Shown here: positions 33,837-42,642 of the stretch, piece by piece
How the letters are laid out: every line of letters begins with the position of its first letter
Position numbering within the stretch: position 1 is the first letter of the stretch
Assembly: GCF_900113335.1 (NCBI RefSeq)
Contig: NZ_FOOX01000019.1
Location: 1-64,000 of the forward strand
DNA: 64,000 nt
Direction: 5' to 3'
DNA from: Desulfotruncus arcticus DSM 17038
GTDB taxonomy: Bacteria > Bacillota > Desulfotomaculia > Desulfotomaculales > Desulfallaceae
Translations under genes and position numbers: made by a program
Notes under the pieces: model-generated
What the model saw: only the letters and a program-made list of their open reading frames with translations
Told to the model about the DNA's origin: nothing
Database searches by the model: none

Positions 33837-34673
33837 TTCTTCTTTGTTAACATAGTTAAAACATTCAATGTGTCCACAAATTACCTTTTTACCGTTGCCT
33901 GCGTGTACTGCTCTGGTGCCCGGCAGTAATTCCAGCCCGCATACACTGCAGGGTGCAGCTTTTCTGAGCGGCAGCACTACTCCCGAAACCACGCTGCCCA
34001 TCCATAAAAAGTGGGCTTCCTCCAGCTTATTCTTATGCGGTTTGTACGGTGAACATTCGGGATGGTAATAGCGGTTTTTTTTCTTGCCGTTTTCACGGCA
34101 TCTATATTGTACAATGGGACTGAAAGCGGAAATCTTTTTCTGACATTTTGCACATTTACGGGTGTGACTGGAATTCCCCTTCAATATGTAACGGAATTGC
34201 TCCGGCTTGCGCCGAACAGTCATATCCTTAAAGAAACGCTTTCGGGTGGGATCCTCCTTAATCCATGATTCAACCGTTCGATAAAAATCCCTGTAATTTC
34301 GCTCTTCCAGTTTAATACCTGCAGGAAAGCCGGCTAATAAAAGCTGTTTTTGAAATGCGCTTTCCGCTACATCGTGGGCCAGACCGTCCATTTTAGTCGT
34401 TTCCCAGTTATAGCCGTTTTCGGTGAGCCATTTATGCAGCCCGTAAAAAATGTTTCCGGAGCAAACATAAAAGTAATCATTATGGGACGCTTCAGCTTCT
34501 ATCATCATTTCCACCACTATCAGGCGGGCCATTTCCTCAAAGGTTATGTCATTGTTCCAGGTCAAGGGCATTAAGCGTTGATAAATTAAACACGGATCTT
34601 CGCTAACAAGCACCAGAACTTCAGAAAAAGCTCTACAGCCACCCCCGGCGTCTTCAATATACCAGGATCTCAT
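33825..34673 (-). CDS. Hypothetical protein with two C-terminal zinc-finger-like motifs
   Basis: The 282-aa protein begins SWYIEDAGGGCRAFSEVLVL. Its C-terminal half has CAKCQKKI...YYHPEC (about 170-205) and CSVCGLELLPGTRAVH...CGHIECF (about 240-272), two treble-clef-like Cys/His sites. The N-terminal part is not recognised. GGAGGT lies 5 nt before the ATG. It may bind nucleic acid or protein; I cannot assign a function. Confidence 0.75.
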   Translation of the reverse strand: MRSWYIEDAGGGCRAFSEVLVLVSEDPCLIYQRLMPLTWNNDITFEEMARLIVVEMMIEAEASHNDYFYVCSGNIFYGLHKWLTENGYNWETTKMDGLAHDVAESAFQKQLLLAGFPAGIKLEERNYRDFYRTVESWIKEDPTRKRFFKDMTVRRKPEQFRYILKGNSSHTRKCAKCQKKISAFSPIVQYRCRENGKKKNRYYHPECSPYKPHKNKLEEAHFLWMGSVVSGVVLPLRKAAPCSVCGLELLPGTRAVHAGNGKKVICGHIECFNYVNKEELNG

Positions 34674-34806
34674 TATTACCTCCGGAAAATTAACAGGAAA
34701 AAAAGTTTACATCATGCATTTATAGGTTCTAGTTACCTTGTTGATGTTGTGATATATTATATCATAGTTAAGCTATCATGTCTTTTATTCTGAGGGGAGG
34801 ATGCCA

Positions 34807-35139
34807 ATGTCCAGGTTCATTTGCGACGTTTGCGGAGAGGAAATCTTTGTCCATGAAGGAATACTTACCTGGACCAGGGACAATGAGACTTTATCCAACT
34901 TTACGCTTTCGCACAAGAATAGCCCTGAAAACAGGTGTCAGCCGGAAGCAAACAACCGATTCAAGGACCTGTATACATTAACTATGATAACCGGGTACCT
35001 TGATTTTATTAAGTACCTCATAGAACGGTGGGAAAACGGTTTTACTTTAAAGGATGCTGATTCACTGGAAAGGGTGCTGCAACAGCTGAATATGCACATG
35101 AATGAAAAAGTCATTATGTTAACTGAAGAGGAAGATTAA
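34807..35139 (+). CDS. Hypothetical protein with N-terminal CxxC, 110 aa
   Basis: The N-terminus FICDVCGEEIFVHEG suggests half of a zinc site; a further Cys and His lie downstream (SHKNSPENRC). The C-terminal half is helical (YLIERWENGFTLKDADSLERVL). ATG 34,807 gives proper spacing from GAGGGGAGG; the ATG at 34,801 is too close. No family recognised. Confidence 0.7.
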   Translation: MSRFICDVCGEEIFVHEGILTWTRDNETLSNFTLSHKNSPENRCQPEANNRFKDLYTLTMITGYLDFIKYLIERWENGFTLKDADSLERVLQQLNMHMNEKVIMLTEEED

Positions 35140-35153
35140 TATCAACCAGCCAG

Positions 35154-35190
35154 CAAAACCCCGGCATTAAACCGGGGTTTATTTTTTAAG
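35154..35190 (+). terminator. Rho-independent terminator
   Basis: AAACCCCGG/CATTAAA/CCGGGGTTT stem followed by ATTTTTT. Confidence 0.9.
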
Positions 35191-35301
35191 CGGTCGGGGG
35201 TGTAAGCCTGACCTCAAAGTGACGCGCGCTTTTTTATTGTGGTATGGATTGTTAAAACTGAAGGAACAATAAGATATCATCATCAAGGAGGGATATGAAT
35301 A

Positions 35302-35460
35302 ATGAAAGATAATAAAAAGACTTATAAACATGAGCTGGTGCAAGAGGAATCACCGCAAGGGCTGTGGGACAAAGACAAAGAGGGTGAGGCCCTGCGGGAA
35401 AATCCTTATAAGACCCCACCCAATAATTTGACGACCAAGAAGAAAAAGTATGGTTTTTAA
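35302..35460 (+). CDS. Small hydrophilic protein, 52 aa
   Basis: The frame MKDNKKTYKHELVQEE... ends TTKKKKYGF. It is strongly charged, has no membrane segment, and has AAGGAGGG 9 nt upstream of the ATG. The stop overlaps the convergent aminotransferase stop at TTAA. Size and composition recall small Firmicute spore-associated or stress proteins, but no family is recognised. Confidence 0.65.
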   Translation: MKDNKKTYKHELVQEESPQGLWDKDKEGEALRENPYKTPPNNLTTKKKKYGF

Positions 35461-36647
35461 GCTTCAAGGGTATAATCAGCAGCCAGCTGCTCGAATGCCG
35501 GCAGTGAATTGCGGATAATTTGCATGTTCATACAGTAAGAAAGTCTGAAGTAACCGCGTTTTCCGAAACCGCTGCCGGGTACCAGCAGCAGGTTGTATTT
35601 TTGAGCAGTGCGGACAAATTCCACATCATCTTCAATGGGGCAGCGGGGGAACAGGTAAAATGCGCCCATGGGTTTTACAACATCAAAGCCAAGCCCTGTA
35701 AGATGATTGTATAAAAGGTCTCTTTTGGCACGATATTCATTTACATCAACCCGTTCCCTCTGCAGGGGAGTCACCAGTCGTTGGATTAATGCCGGAGCGT
35801 TGACAAACCCCAGGGTTCGGTTGCAAAACACAAAGCCTTCAAAAAGAAGTGGGGCATCTTGAATATCCGGATTAATGGCGATGTAGCCGATTCGTTCGCC
35901 CGGCAGGGCCAGGTCCTTGCTGTGAGAAGTTACAATGATTGAATTTTTGATATAATTGAAAACGCTGGGCACGGTAATCCCGTCGTAAACAATTTTAGCG
36001 TAAGGCTCGTCGGAAATCAGGTAGATGGGAGCCCCCAGCTCTTTTTCTTTTTTATCCAACAATCTGCCTATGGCAGCCAGGGTTTCAGCAGAATAGACAA
36101 CACCGGTCGGGTTGTTGGGTGAGTTGATCAGCACAACTCTGGTTTGCGGCCCGATAGCGTTATCCAGGGCAGCCAGATCAGGCTGAAAGTCATTCCCGCT
36201 GGCAACTTCTTTTATTTTACCTCCGTGATTGTCTGCGTAAAACCGGTATTCGACAAAATACGGGGTTGGAACAACCACTTCTTCCCCGGGATTAAGCAGC
36301 GTTTTCAACACAACGTTCAATCCGCCGCCGGCGCCGCAAGTCATAATGATATGCTCGGGGGTAACGGCTTTGCCGGTTTCTTCAGCAAGAACACCGGCAA
36401 TTGCCTGTCTCGTTTCAACGTATCCCGCGTTGCTCATGTACCTGTGCATTCCCGGGACCGGTTTACCGGCGATTTCAAGTAATTCACGGTGAAACGATTC
36501 AGGTGGCTCAACGTCCGGGTTACCCAGAGTAAAATCGTAAACCTTATCTGCACCATAAATTTTGCGTAGTTTCTCACCCTCCTCGAACATGCGGCGAATC
36601 CAGGAGGAAGAGGATAAAAAACCTTCTATTTTTTGTGCGATGGGCAA
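35457..36647 (-). CDS. Class I/II pyridoxal-phosphate aminotransferase
   Basis: The 396-aa fold-type I enzyme has TCGAGGGLN, INSPNNPTG, the Asp-Tyr-like SDEPYAKI, the PLP lysine in SHSKDLALPGERIGYIA and a C-terminal RLSYCMN Arg for the carboxylate. Aspartate or aromatic amino acid transamination is likely; it resembles the aspartate aminotransferases common in Clostridia. The start is TTG with AAGGAGAG upstream. Confidence 0.92.
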   Translation of the reverse strand: MPIAQKIEGFLSSSSWIRRMFEEGEKLRKIYGADKVYDFTLGNPDVEPPESFHRELLEIAGKPVPGMHRYMSNAGYVETRQAIAGVLAEETGKAVTPEHIIMTCGAGGGLNVVLKTLLNPGEEVVVPTPYFVEYRFYADNHGGKIKEVASGNDFQPDLAALDNAIGPQTRVVLINSPNNPTGVVYSAETLAAIGRLLDKKEKELGAPIYLISDEPYAKIVYDGITVPSVFNYIKNSIIVTSHSKDLALPGERIGYIAINPDIQDAPLLFEGFVFCNRTLGFVNAPALIQRLVTPLQRERVDVNEYRAKRDLLYNHLTGLGFDVVKPMGAFYLFPRCPIEDDVEFVRTAQKYNLLLVPGSGFGKRGYFRLSYCMNMQIIRNSLPAFEQLAADYTLEA

Positions 36648-36756
36648 TCAAATCACTCTCCTTATAAAATTTGGAGAAGGTATACAAATGTTATTCAAAT
36701 GCTATTATAGTAACCTTCCCTTTGGTATTATAAATTTGAAGATTATTGTTACTATT

Positions 36757-36836
36757 AGGTATTCAGAATTCAGAGCACCTCGGGATAATAAACCGTTCTC
36801 TCATTCTAACTCCTGAATTCTGACTCCTGTTAGTTA
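36757..36836 (+). repeat. GGAGTCAGAATTC family repeat
   Basis: ATTCAGAATTCAGAG...GATAATAAACCGTTCTCTCATTCTAACTCCTGAATTCTGACTCCTG shares the inner core and right arm of the copy at 32,545-32,640. Confidence 0.75.
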
Positions 36837-36874
36837 TATATTGTTTCTGGTTTTATCGATAAATACCTGCAATC

Positions 36875-36903
36875 TGGACATGTATTTCATGATATAGTAC
36901 AAT
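36875..36903 (+). promoter_or_regulatory. Sigma-A promoter of SLH protein gene
   Basis: TGGACA and TACAAT are separated by 17 nt, 78 nt before the start codon. Confidence 0.65.
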
Positions 36904-36980
36904 CAATCGACTAAAAAATTGAAACAAAATTTGGTTCTCATACGTCAATTTAATTAAATGTATTTAGGGAGGTGACGTTA

Positions 36981-38129
36981 TTGAAAAAGAGGGCGCTATC
37001 TTTTTTAATGACTTTATTGCTTGCAGTTACATATCAATTTTCCACTCTTTGTTTACCTGCATTAGCGAACACATCCGATCAGGCAGATCATAAAAATGTC
37101 TTTTCCGATCTGGGTACTGGACACTGGGCTTATAAGCCTGTCAGCAACTTAGCCGGTCATGGGATTTTCAGCGGTTACCCGGATGGGACCTTTAAACCCG
37201 ATCAAGCGGTTACAAGACCCGAATTTGCCGTTATGCTGGCAGCTGTTGCCGGCTTAAAACCACAAAAACTACAAGGTGTATACCCGGATGTGCCGGCGGG
37301 CGCATGGTTTGGCCCTGCCGCGGAAGCGGTTCAACAGTATTTCCCCGGCATAACGCAAACCAATGGTCAGGTTTTGTTCAGGCCGAACGATAATGCCAGC
37401 AGGCAGGATGTTGTAACTGCGCTGGTTAAGGCTGTAAAAGCGGATTATCACCAGGCCGATCCCCGGCTCTTGCAGGAAAATTTCAGAGATTACGACAAAA
37501 TTAACGATGATAGCAGACTGCCAATAGCTTGGGCACTGCAAAACAATCTGGTCAGGGGGTATCCCGGCGGAGATTTCGGGCCAAATGGTGGTATCACCAG
37601 GGCGGAGGTAGCAACCCTTATATTCAGGGCGTATTTTATTGACACTTCCATTAATGGTTTGATTAACGGCAACCAGATTATGCCATTTACAGACAGTTCC
37701 CCCTCATACCGGGAACTTGAAGCAAATCTAAATGATAAATACGGACAGATAATATCCTCGGATTACCATGTCAGATATTTCGTACGGGAGCAGCAGACCT
37801 ATGCCGGTGAAGGGCCGGAACTGATGTATCTTTTTGGTGCTATTGACAACTTAAAATATTTAAATTGGGTGGCTGGTTTAAATGACGACATATTAAAGCA
37901 GGCCGTTGAGCAAAGCAAGCAGGTAGCCCTTGAAGCCGCTGCCGCATACCCCGGGAAGGACATACTGGTTATGCTCGGACACACCAGAATTTTTTACTTT
38001 GACGTGCGTGACGTATACGGTGAAAAGTATCTCCATCCGGTAAGTGATGGATGGCAGCTGAATAGGTTTTACAGCGGTGCAATAGCAAAAAATGGAACAA
38101 TAAATCAAACATGGATGGACAAGCTTTAA
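36981..38129 (+). CDS. SLH-domain surface protein
   Basis: The 382-aa exported protein has a signal peptide (basic KKRA, hydrophobic LSFLMTLLLAV, cleavage near LPALA-NT). Three SLH modules follow at about 35-90, 95-155 and 160-215, with motifs such as HWAYKPVSNL, FSGYPDGTFKP and VRGYPGGDFGPNGGITRAE. SLH modules anchor proteins to cell-wall polysaccharide. The C-terminal 165 residues are not recognised. The TTG at 36,981 was chosen because GGGAGG lies 7 nt upstream and it gives a normal signal peptide. Confidence 0.9.
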   Translation: MKKRALSFLMTLLLAVTYQFSTLCLPALANTSDQADHKNVFSDLGTGHWAYKPVSNLAGHGIFSGYPDGTFKPDQAVTRPEFAVMLAAVAGLKPQKLQGVYPDVPAGAWFGPAAEAVQQYFPGITQTNGQVLFRPNDNASRQDVVTALVKAVKADYHQADPRLLQENFRDYDKINDDSRLPIAWALQNNLVRGYPGGDFGPNGGITRAEVATLIFRAYFIDTSINGLINGNQIMPFTDSSPSYRELEANLNDKYGQIISSDYHVRYFVREQQTYAGEGPELMYLFGAIDNLKYLNWVAGLNDDILKQAVEQSKQVALEAAAAYPGKDILVMLGHTRIFYFDVRDVYGEKYLHPVSDGWQLNRFYSGAIAKNGTINQTWMDKL

Positions 38130-38186
38130 TTCAGGAGTCAGAATGCCTTAACATGGTTCTATTATTCTGACTCCTGGCTCTTATGT
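38129..38186 (+). repeat. GGAGTCAGAATTC family repeat, short
   Basis: TTCAGGAGTCAGAATGCC and ATTATTCTGACTCCTGGCTC form an inverted pair right after the SLH gene stop; between convergent genes it may also act as a terminator hairpin. Confidence 0.7.
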
Positions 38187-38219
38187 AGTTATAGATGCTG
38201 AATAGTTGAGACGTATTAT

Positions 38220-39611
38220 TTATTGCTGCTGTTCACTGGTGCTGTCTTGATTAAATACTTCGCGTTCCAGGGTAAATCCTTGTTCCAGATTACCAACGGA
38301 GATGGAATCCACAGAAATTGTTACCGGCCTTCCGTTTTCTGTTTGCTTTAGCCGCAACAGTGCCACCGAGTAAGGAACTTTAAAGGCCTGAAGGCCTCTT
38401 AAACCGGCTGCACCGGTGCTTCCGGCATCGACCATGATGCTGCCCTGAACTTGTTCTACCGCTAGCTGGTGGTTGTGCCCGAATAGTATCAGGGGCGCCT
38501 TTCCGGCAAGGGAATAAGCCATCCTGTTATTATGCAGCAATAATATATCGACTCCGCCGGGCACCTGCTCCAGTTTCGCTTCAATTTGTCTGGAAAAGCG
38601 GGGGATGGCGCTGAGGTCCGGTGGAATGACAGAGGTGCTTGACGAAGCCGGGTCAGGGGCGCCATAAAATAAAATGCCGTTGATTCTGATTAGCCCGTTA
38701 ATAACTCTGACCTGGGGCAGTGATGCCATTTTTTCCACAATAGTTGGTGAATCATGATTGCCTGCAATAAATAGATAAGGAACTTTAACCCGGGTTAGAC
38801 GGTCCAGCAGCACTGCTTCCAGGGGGGTGCCGAAGTCACTGATGTCGCCGGTATCAATGATCATATCAACCTTAAATAATTCAGCTATCCTTAGCGCGAA
38901 ATCAATCCCGGCCGGGTTATTATGCAAATCCGAGATATGTAGTATTTGAAAGTCAAACTCATGCCCGTCAGGGGGCTGAAGACTTTCAACTCGCGCATAA
39001 AGTGTGTTAAGATTTGAGGCGATATGTTTCATTTGCTCGCTAAGGGTTTCCAATTTCCCAACGGTCTCCTGGGCCAAATTTACCATCCAGGGTGCCATCC
39101 GCAATACACCCTGGTATTGTGGATTTCGGAAAGCTTCTGTATTATACGAATAATAGGTTCCGGTCATCAGGGAGGCCGCCAGCAGCAGTCCGGCCAGACA
39201 TCCGGCGGCGTATTTTTTTGGGGTTCCCGGGCGGAAGATATATACACCAAAGGCGCCGCCTATTACCGCCAGAAAAAACAGTTTTAAAACAAACAAAACA
39301 GCCGCCTTTTTTAGGGCGGTTTTGCCGCGCTGTATCAGCTCATTTCGTTCCGGAAGCTCACCCAGCAAATTCTTTAAAGCTTCGGGATCGATATTATCCA
39401 GGCGTATATTTATCAGTACCGGGGTAGCATGGGTTTTAGCGCGAACAGTGCCTAGCGGAGGGATTGCCACTTCGGTGTAACCTCCTCCATAGGCTTGGAC
39501 GGCTACCCTGAATTGCAGCGCGTCAATATTTAATTTAAAGCTGCCGAAAATACTCATGAAAAGAAGGGAGCCGGCTAAAGCGAAAGCGATAAATAAATAT
39601 TTTTTGATCAT
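38220..39611 (-). CDS. Membrane-anchored metallophosphoesterase
   Basis: The 463-aa protein has N-terminal membrane segments (LFIAFALAGSLLFMSIF, then LFFLAVIGGAFGVYIF and AGCLAGLLLAASLMTG). The calcineurin-like domain (about 235-430) has ISDLHNNP, IDTGDISD, IAGNHDSP and LFGHNHQL; the expected signature His before the first Asp is present (HISDLH). The catalytic domain probably faces outward. ATG 39,611 is chosen because GGGAGC lies about 9 nt upstream and the preceding in-frame stretch looks noncoding. Confidence 0.88.
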   Translation of the reverse strand: MIKKYLFIAFALAGSLLFMSIFGSFKLNIDALQFRVAVQAYGGGYTEVAIPPLGTVRAKTHATPVLINIRLDNIDPEALKNLLGELPERNELIQRGKTALKKAAVLFVLKLFFLAVIGGAFGVYIFRPGTPKKYAAGCLAGLLLAASLMTGTYYSYNTEAFRNPQYQGVLRMAPWMVNLAQETVGKLETLSEQMKHIASNLNTLYARVESLQPPDGHEFDFQILHISDLHNNPAGIDFALRIAELFKVDMIIDTGDISDFGTPLEAVLLDRLTRVKVPYLFIAGNHDSPTIVEKMASLPQVRVINGLIRINGILFYGAPDPASSSTSVIPPDLSAIPRFSRQIEAKLEQVPGGVDILLLHNNRMAYSLAGKAPLILFGHNHQLAVEQVQGSIMVDAGSTGAAGLRGLQAFKVPYSVALLRLKQTENGRPVTISVDSISVGNLEQGFTLEREVFNQDSTSEQQQ

Positions 39612-39747
39612 AATATAATGCTCCCGATGATTATAACTAAAATAATTATGCTTATATAGTATTAGCATTACCTTAAACATAAAAATATTTGCCTTTGTTA
39701 GAATATATTAAAGTTTTGGGGGGGAACGGCTGAAAAAAGCCAATATA

Positions 39748-40962
39748 ATGAAAAATAAGCCAGCAGTAGCAGGAGGACGGCCGGTAAGGGAAAAAGTGCT
39801 GCCCATGGCCAAATCAGTATTAAACGATAATGACATAAACGCAGTAACGGAAGTCCTGCGTGGTGGAAAACTTGGCAGCGGTGAAGCGGTTTCCCTGTTT
39901 GAGCAGGCAATGACTGCATATACCGGCGCCAGGTACGCTGTGGCGGTTTCTTCCGGTGCAGCCGGGCTGCACATTGCCCTGATGTCCGCCGCCGTGGGGC
40001 ATATGGAAGAGGTAATTACATCACCCCTTACTCACCCGTCAACTTCAAACTGTATTCTTTACCAGGGGGGGATACATACCTTCGCTGATATAGATCCCGC
40101 TACCTTTAATATAGATCCCGAGATGGTTGCAATGAAGATTAGTGACCGCACCAAAGCGCTGATACCTGTGCATTACGCCGGTAATCCGTGCCAACTGGAC
40201 GCACTGCAGGAACTGGCCCGGGCGAAGGATCTTGTTATCATAGAAGATGCCGCCCATGCTTTGGGTGGTGAATATGAAGGCCAAAAGATCGGTTCTATTA
40301 GTGACCTTACTGTTTTTAGTTTTAGCTCACCGCAGAATTGTTATACCGGGGAAGGTGGGATGGTGACAACTGATTCGGAAGAACTTTACCAATGGCTGAC
40401 CATGTTCCGGGAAAACGGGATGATTTATGATTCCCAAAGGCAAGTTAAGCCGGAAGGTCCCTGGACTGTGGAAATGCAGGACCGGGGCTATAATTACCGT
40501 ATGACCGGGATGCAGGCGGCGCTGGGTGTTTCTCAACTAAGCAGAGCTGATGGATTTATTGGCAGGCGCGCCAATATTGCGGGCAGGTACAACCGGGCGT
40601 TTTCCGGTCATCCTGCCATATTCCTGCCGGAACAAAACAGCCGCGGACGTTCGACCTGGCATTATTACGTTATGGCTTTGCGCACGGAATATTTAAAGGT
40701 ATCACGAAGGGAAATATTCGACGCTTTGCAAACTGAAAATATTGAGGTGGGTGTGCACTACTTGCCTGTGTTTCTGCATCCATATTATTTATGGATCGGC
40801 CACCCTGACATTTGCACGCTGGACACCAGTCTGTGCCCCAAGGCCGAAGACCTTTATCACAAACTTTTAACCTTGCCGCTTTACCCGGCAATGACCGACA
40901 ATGACGCAGAAGACGTAATTGAAGCCGTACTGAAAGTGCTTAATTATTTCCTGCGAGCGTGA
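39748..40962 (+). CDS. DegT/DnrJ/EryC1-like protein lacking the PLP lysine
   Basis: The 404-aa protein follows the DegT sugar-aminotransferase layout: GGKLGSGEAVSLFEQAM, SSGAAGLHIAL, a TSPLTHPST stretch, IPVHYAGNPCQ, EDAAHALGG and TGEGGMVTT. At the position of the PLP-binding Lys (usual K-N-x-x-TGEGG) it has Gln196 (FSFSSPQNCYTGEGG). So it may bind PLP without a Schiff base, act as a dehydratase-like variant or be noncatalytic. ATG 39,748 lacks a nearby ribosome site; an in-frame CTG at 39,730, 6-8 nt after GGGGGGGAA, could be the true start. Confidence 0.85.
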   Translation: MKNKPAVAGGRPVREKVLPMAKSVLNDNDINAVTEVLRGGKLGSGEAVSLFEQAMTAYTGARYAVAVSSGAAGLHIALMSAAVGHMEEVITSPLTHPSTSNCILYQGGIHTFADIDPATFNIDPEMVAMKISDRTKALIPVHYAGNPCQLDALQELARAKDLVIIEDAAHALGGEYEGQKIGSISDLTVFSFSSPQNCYTGEGGMVTTDSEELYQWLTMFRENGMIYDSQRQVKPEGPWTVEMQDRGYNYRMTGMQAALGVSQLSRADGFIGRRANIAGRYNRAFSGHPAIFLPEQNSRGRSTWHYYVMALRTEYLKVSRREIFDALQTENIEVGVHYLPVFLHPYYLWIGHPDICTLDTSLCPKAEDLYHKLLTLPLYPAMTDNDAEDVIEAVLKVLNYFLRA

Positions 40963-41054
40963 TTAAAATCACACTTATGCTGCGAGATGGCTAACTTTAA
41001 ATTCCTCCAATATTACATATAATTAAAGTGCAAAATATTTGTGAGGTGATTCAG

Positions 41055-41432
41055 ATGGCCAGAAGACAAATAGTAAAAATAGACGAAGAAAAATGTAACG
41101 GCTGTGGGGTTTGCGTAAGCCCCTGTGTGGAAGGAGCTATTACTATTGAAAACGGCAAGGCCAAGGTGAAAAATGAAGCTTTATGCGATGGCGCGGGCTT
41201 TTGCATTGGGACCTGTCCACAGGGTGCACTGAGTGTTGAAACCAGAGAAGCGCCTGATTTTGACGAAAGTGCAGTTGAGGAGCAGGTAAAACAAAACCCG
41301 GGGAGCTATCTTCCCCAGGTATGTTTTAATTGCGGTCGTAACGAAGACCAGGTGCCGGTTTTGCCCTGCCGTAGGGAAGGTAAAAGCATCTGGGTGTGTA
41401 CCAAGTGTCTGCCGGCTCTTATTCATGGATAA
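41055..41432 (+). CDS. Ferredoxin-like 4Fe-4S protein with C-terminal zinc-ribbon-like tail
   Basis: The 125-aa protein has one complete cluster motif CNGCGVCVSPC and a second CDGAGFCIGTCP that lacks the second Cys of a standard site. The C-terminus CFNCGRNEDQ...CTKC could form a zinc or iron site. It is likely an electron carrier or a redox sensor domain. ATG 41,055 has GAGGTGA upstream; a frame extension to 41,028 would include that site. Confidence 0.88.
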   Translation: MARRQIVKIDEEKCNGCGVCVSPCVEGAITIENGKAKVKNEALCDGAGFCIGTCPQGALSVETREAPDFDESAVEEQVKQNPGSYLPQVCFNCGRNEDQVPVLPCRREGKSIWVCTKCLPALIHG

Positions 41433-41435
41433 TAC

Positions 41436-41669
41436 TTATTCGGTTTCACCTGTTTTTTCGGCAGAACCCGTAAACAGCGCATGAGCATGCTCAAAGCTCA
41501 TTTGCATGGAATTAATGCCTTCCCTTAGCGTGCTTAAAGACCGGGACGTTTGATCAACAATGCCTCTGAGAAAACCGAGTTTTTCATCGGCGCTCTTATC
41601 AGTACTAAGAATTAACAGAATAAAGATTAAGAACAGGATGTAGGGATTTTTAGTTATTCCATTAGACAA
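41436..41669 (-). CDS. Small membrane-anchored protein, 77 aa
   Basis: The N-terminal hydrophobic segment YILFLIFILLILS is followed by a polar, helical region (LRGIVDQTSRSLSTLREGINSM). The TTG start follows AAAGGGGG. No family recognised. It is convergent with the ferredoxin, 3 nt between stops. Confidence 0.65.
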   Translation of the reverse strand: MSNGITKNPYILFLIFILLILSTDKSADEKLGFLRGIVDQTSRSLSTLREGINSMQMSFEHAHALFTGSAEKTGETE

Positions 41670-41780
41670 TTATTATTGTCCCCCTTTCACCAACAACTTT
41701 ATATTTATATTATGCCGGAAATGTTTTTAGGTGAAAGATAGAGGCAATAATAGACCGATATTCCACAGTTTAATATTACC

Positions 41781-41999
41781 TTAGAGGGCAACAAGTGGAA
41801 TAGCTATAACACGGTCACAGCCGCATGCGGGACAAGTAAAAAGGTGATAGCAGCAATTATTTTCAAAGCTCATGTTAAAATAAGGGCTGTAAGGACCGCT
41901 ATAATCCGCTACCGGACCGCTATCCCGCATAATTGAGCCACAATGGCACTCAATGGCGATGGTCTCCAAGGAGTTACAAAGCACGCATGCAGTCTCCAA
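41781..41999 (-). CDS. Cys-rich zinc-ribbon-like protein, 72 aa
   Basis: It has CVLC near the N-terminus, CHCG at 18-21 and CPACGCD near 56-62, enough for one or two zinc sites. TTG start with AAGGAGA 7 nt upstream. Not recognised beyond the metal motifs. Confidence 0.65.
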   Translation of the reverse strand: METACVLCNSLETIAIECHCGSIMRDSGPVADYSGPYSPYFNMSFENNCCYHLFTCPACGCDRVIAIPLVAL

Positions 42000-42107
42000 G
42001 GCTAACTCTCCTTAGTCTGTGGTTGGCCGCAGACTTTGCATATATTTAGGCCGGGACAATTTACACCCCCCGGTCCTTTATATTTTGCCCGGGTAATCAT
42101 TAAAAAT

Positions 42108-42141
42108 TAAAAAACCTGCGATTTTTCGCAGGTTTTTTTAA
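42108..42141 (-). terminator. Terminator of the thiolase-hbd operon
   Basis: AAAAAACCTGCG/ATTTTT/CGCAGGTTTTTTT is symmetric and could work on both strands; it lies right after the last gene of the minus-strand operon. Confidence 0.85.
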
Positions 42142-42164
42142 CCGGACTTTAGGGAAGTGAGTAA

Positions 42165-42509
42165 TCAGGTACAGATATCTTCCAGTAGTCTAAGCTTAAG
42201 TACTTTTCCGCTTGGCGACTTGGGAATTCTGGGAACAAATTTTACAGCTCCGGGCAAGTTTTCCTGTTCCAATTGCCCGCTTTGGGTTAAAAATTGCATG
42301 ATCGCCTCTTCAGTTAAATCATCATCACGTGGTACGATAAATGCTACAAGTGTCTCGTGACCTTTTTCCTCGGGAATGAAAAACGCTGCCACCTCTTCAA
42401 CATCGGAATGCTCATACAAAGCATTTTCCAACTGTCGCATAGCAAACCTGTGGCTGGCAACCGGGGAAAAATCATTCTCTTGAGGGTTTAGCCTTTGATT
42501 GTCCTCCAT
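42165..42509 (-). CDS. Stand-alone AMP-binding C-terminal domain protein
   Basis: The 114-aa protein matches only the C-terminal swivelling domain of acyl-CoA synthetases: HSDVEEVAAFFIPEE, LVAFIVPRDD and the A10-type RIPKSPSGKVLKLRL with the catalytic Lys. The large N-domain is absent. A strong AGGAGGGA site lies 6 nt before the ATG, so it seems to be a deliberate gene rather than debris, although a decayed ligase cannot be excluded. It is downstream of hbd across a palindromic repeat and is probably co-transcribed with thiolase and hbd. Confidence 0.8.
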   Translation of the reverse strand: MEDNQRLNPQENDFSPVASHRFAMRQLENALYEHSDVEEVAAFFIPEEKGHETLVAFIVPRDDDLTEEAIMQFLTQSGQLEQENLPGAVKFVPRIPKSPSGKVLKLRLLEDICT

Positions 42510-42546
42510 TTATCTTCCCTCCTGGATATAACTAATAAATTAAATT

Positions 42547-42642
42547 GTATTCAGAATTCAGTAGTCAGAATTCTAAAACACTTCGAGACGATAAACCGTT
42601 CTCTCATTAATTACTCCTGACTCCTGTCTCCTGACTCCTGAC
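42547..42642 (-). repeat. GGAGTCAGAATTC family repeat
   Basis: CAGAATTCAGTAGTCAGAATTCT, the core GACGATAAACCGTTCTCTCATT, and TACTCCTGACTCCTGTCTCCTGACTCCTGAC occupy the whole hbd-AMP_C gap. It must be transcribed if the three genes form an operon. Confidence 0.75.
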
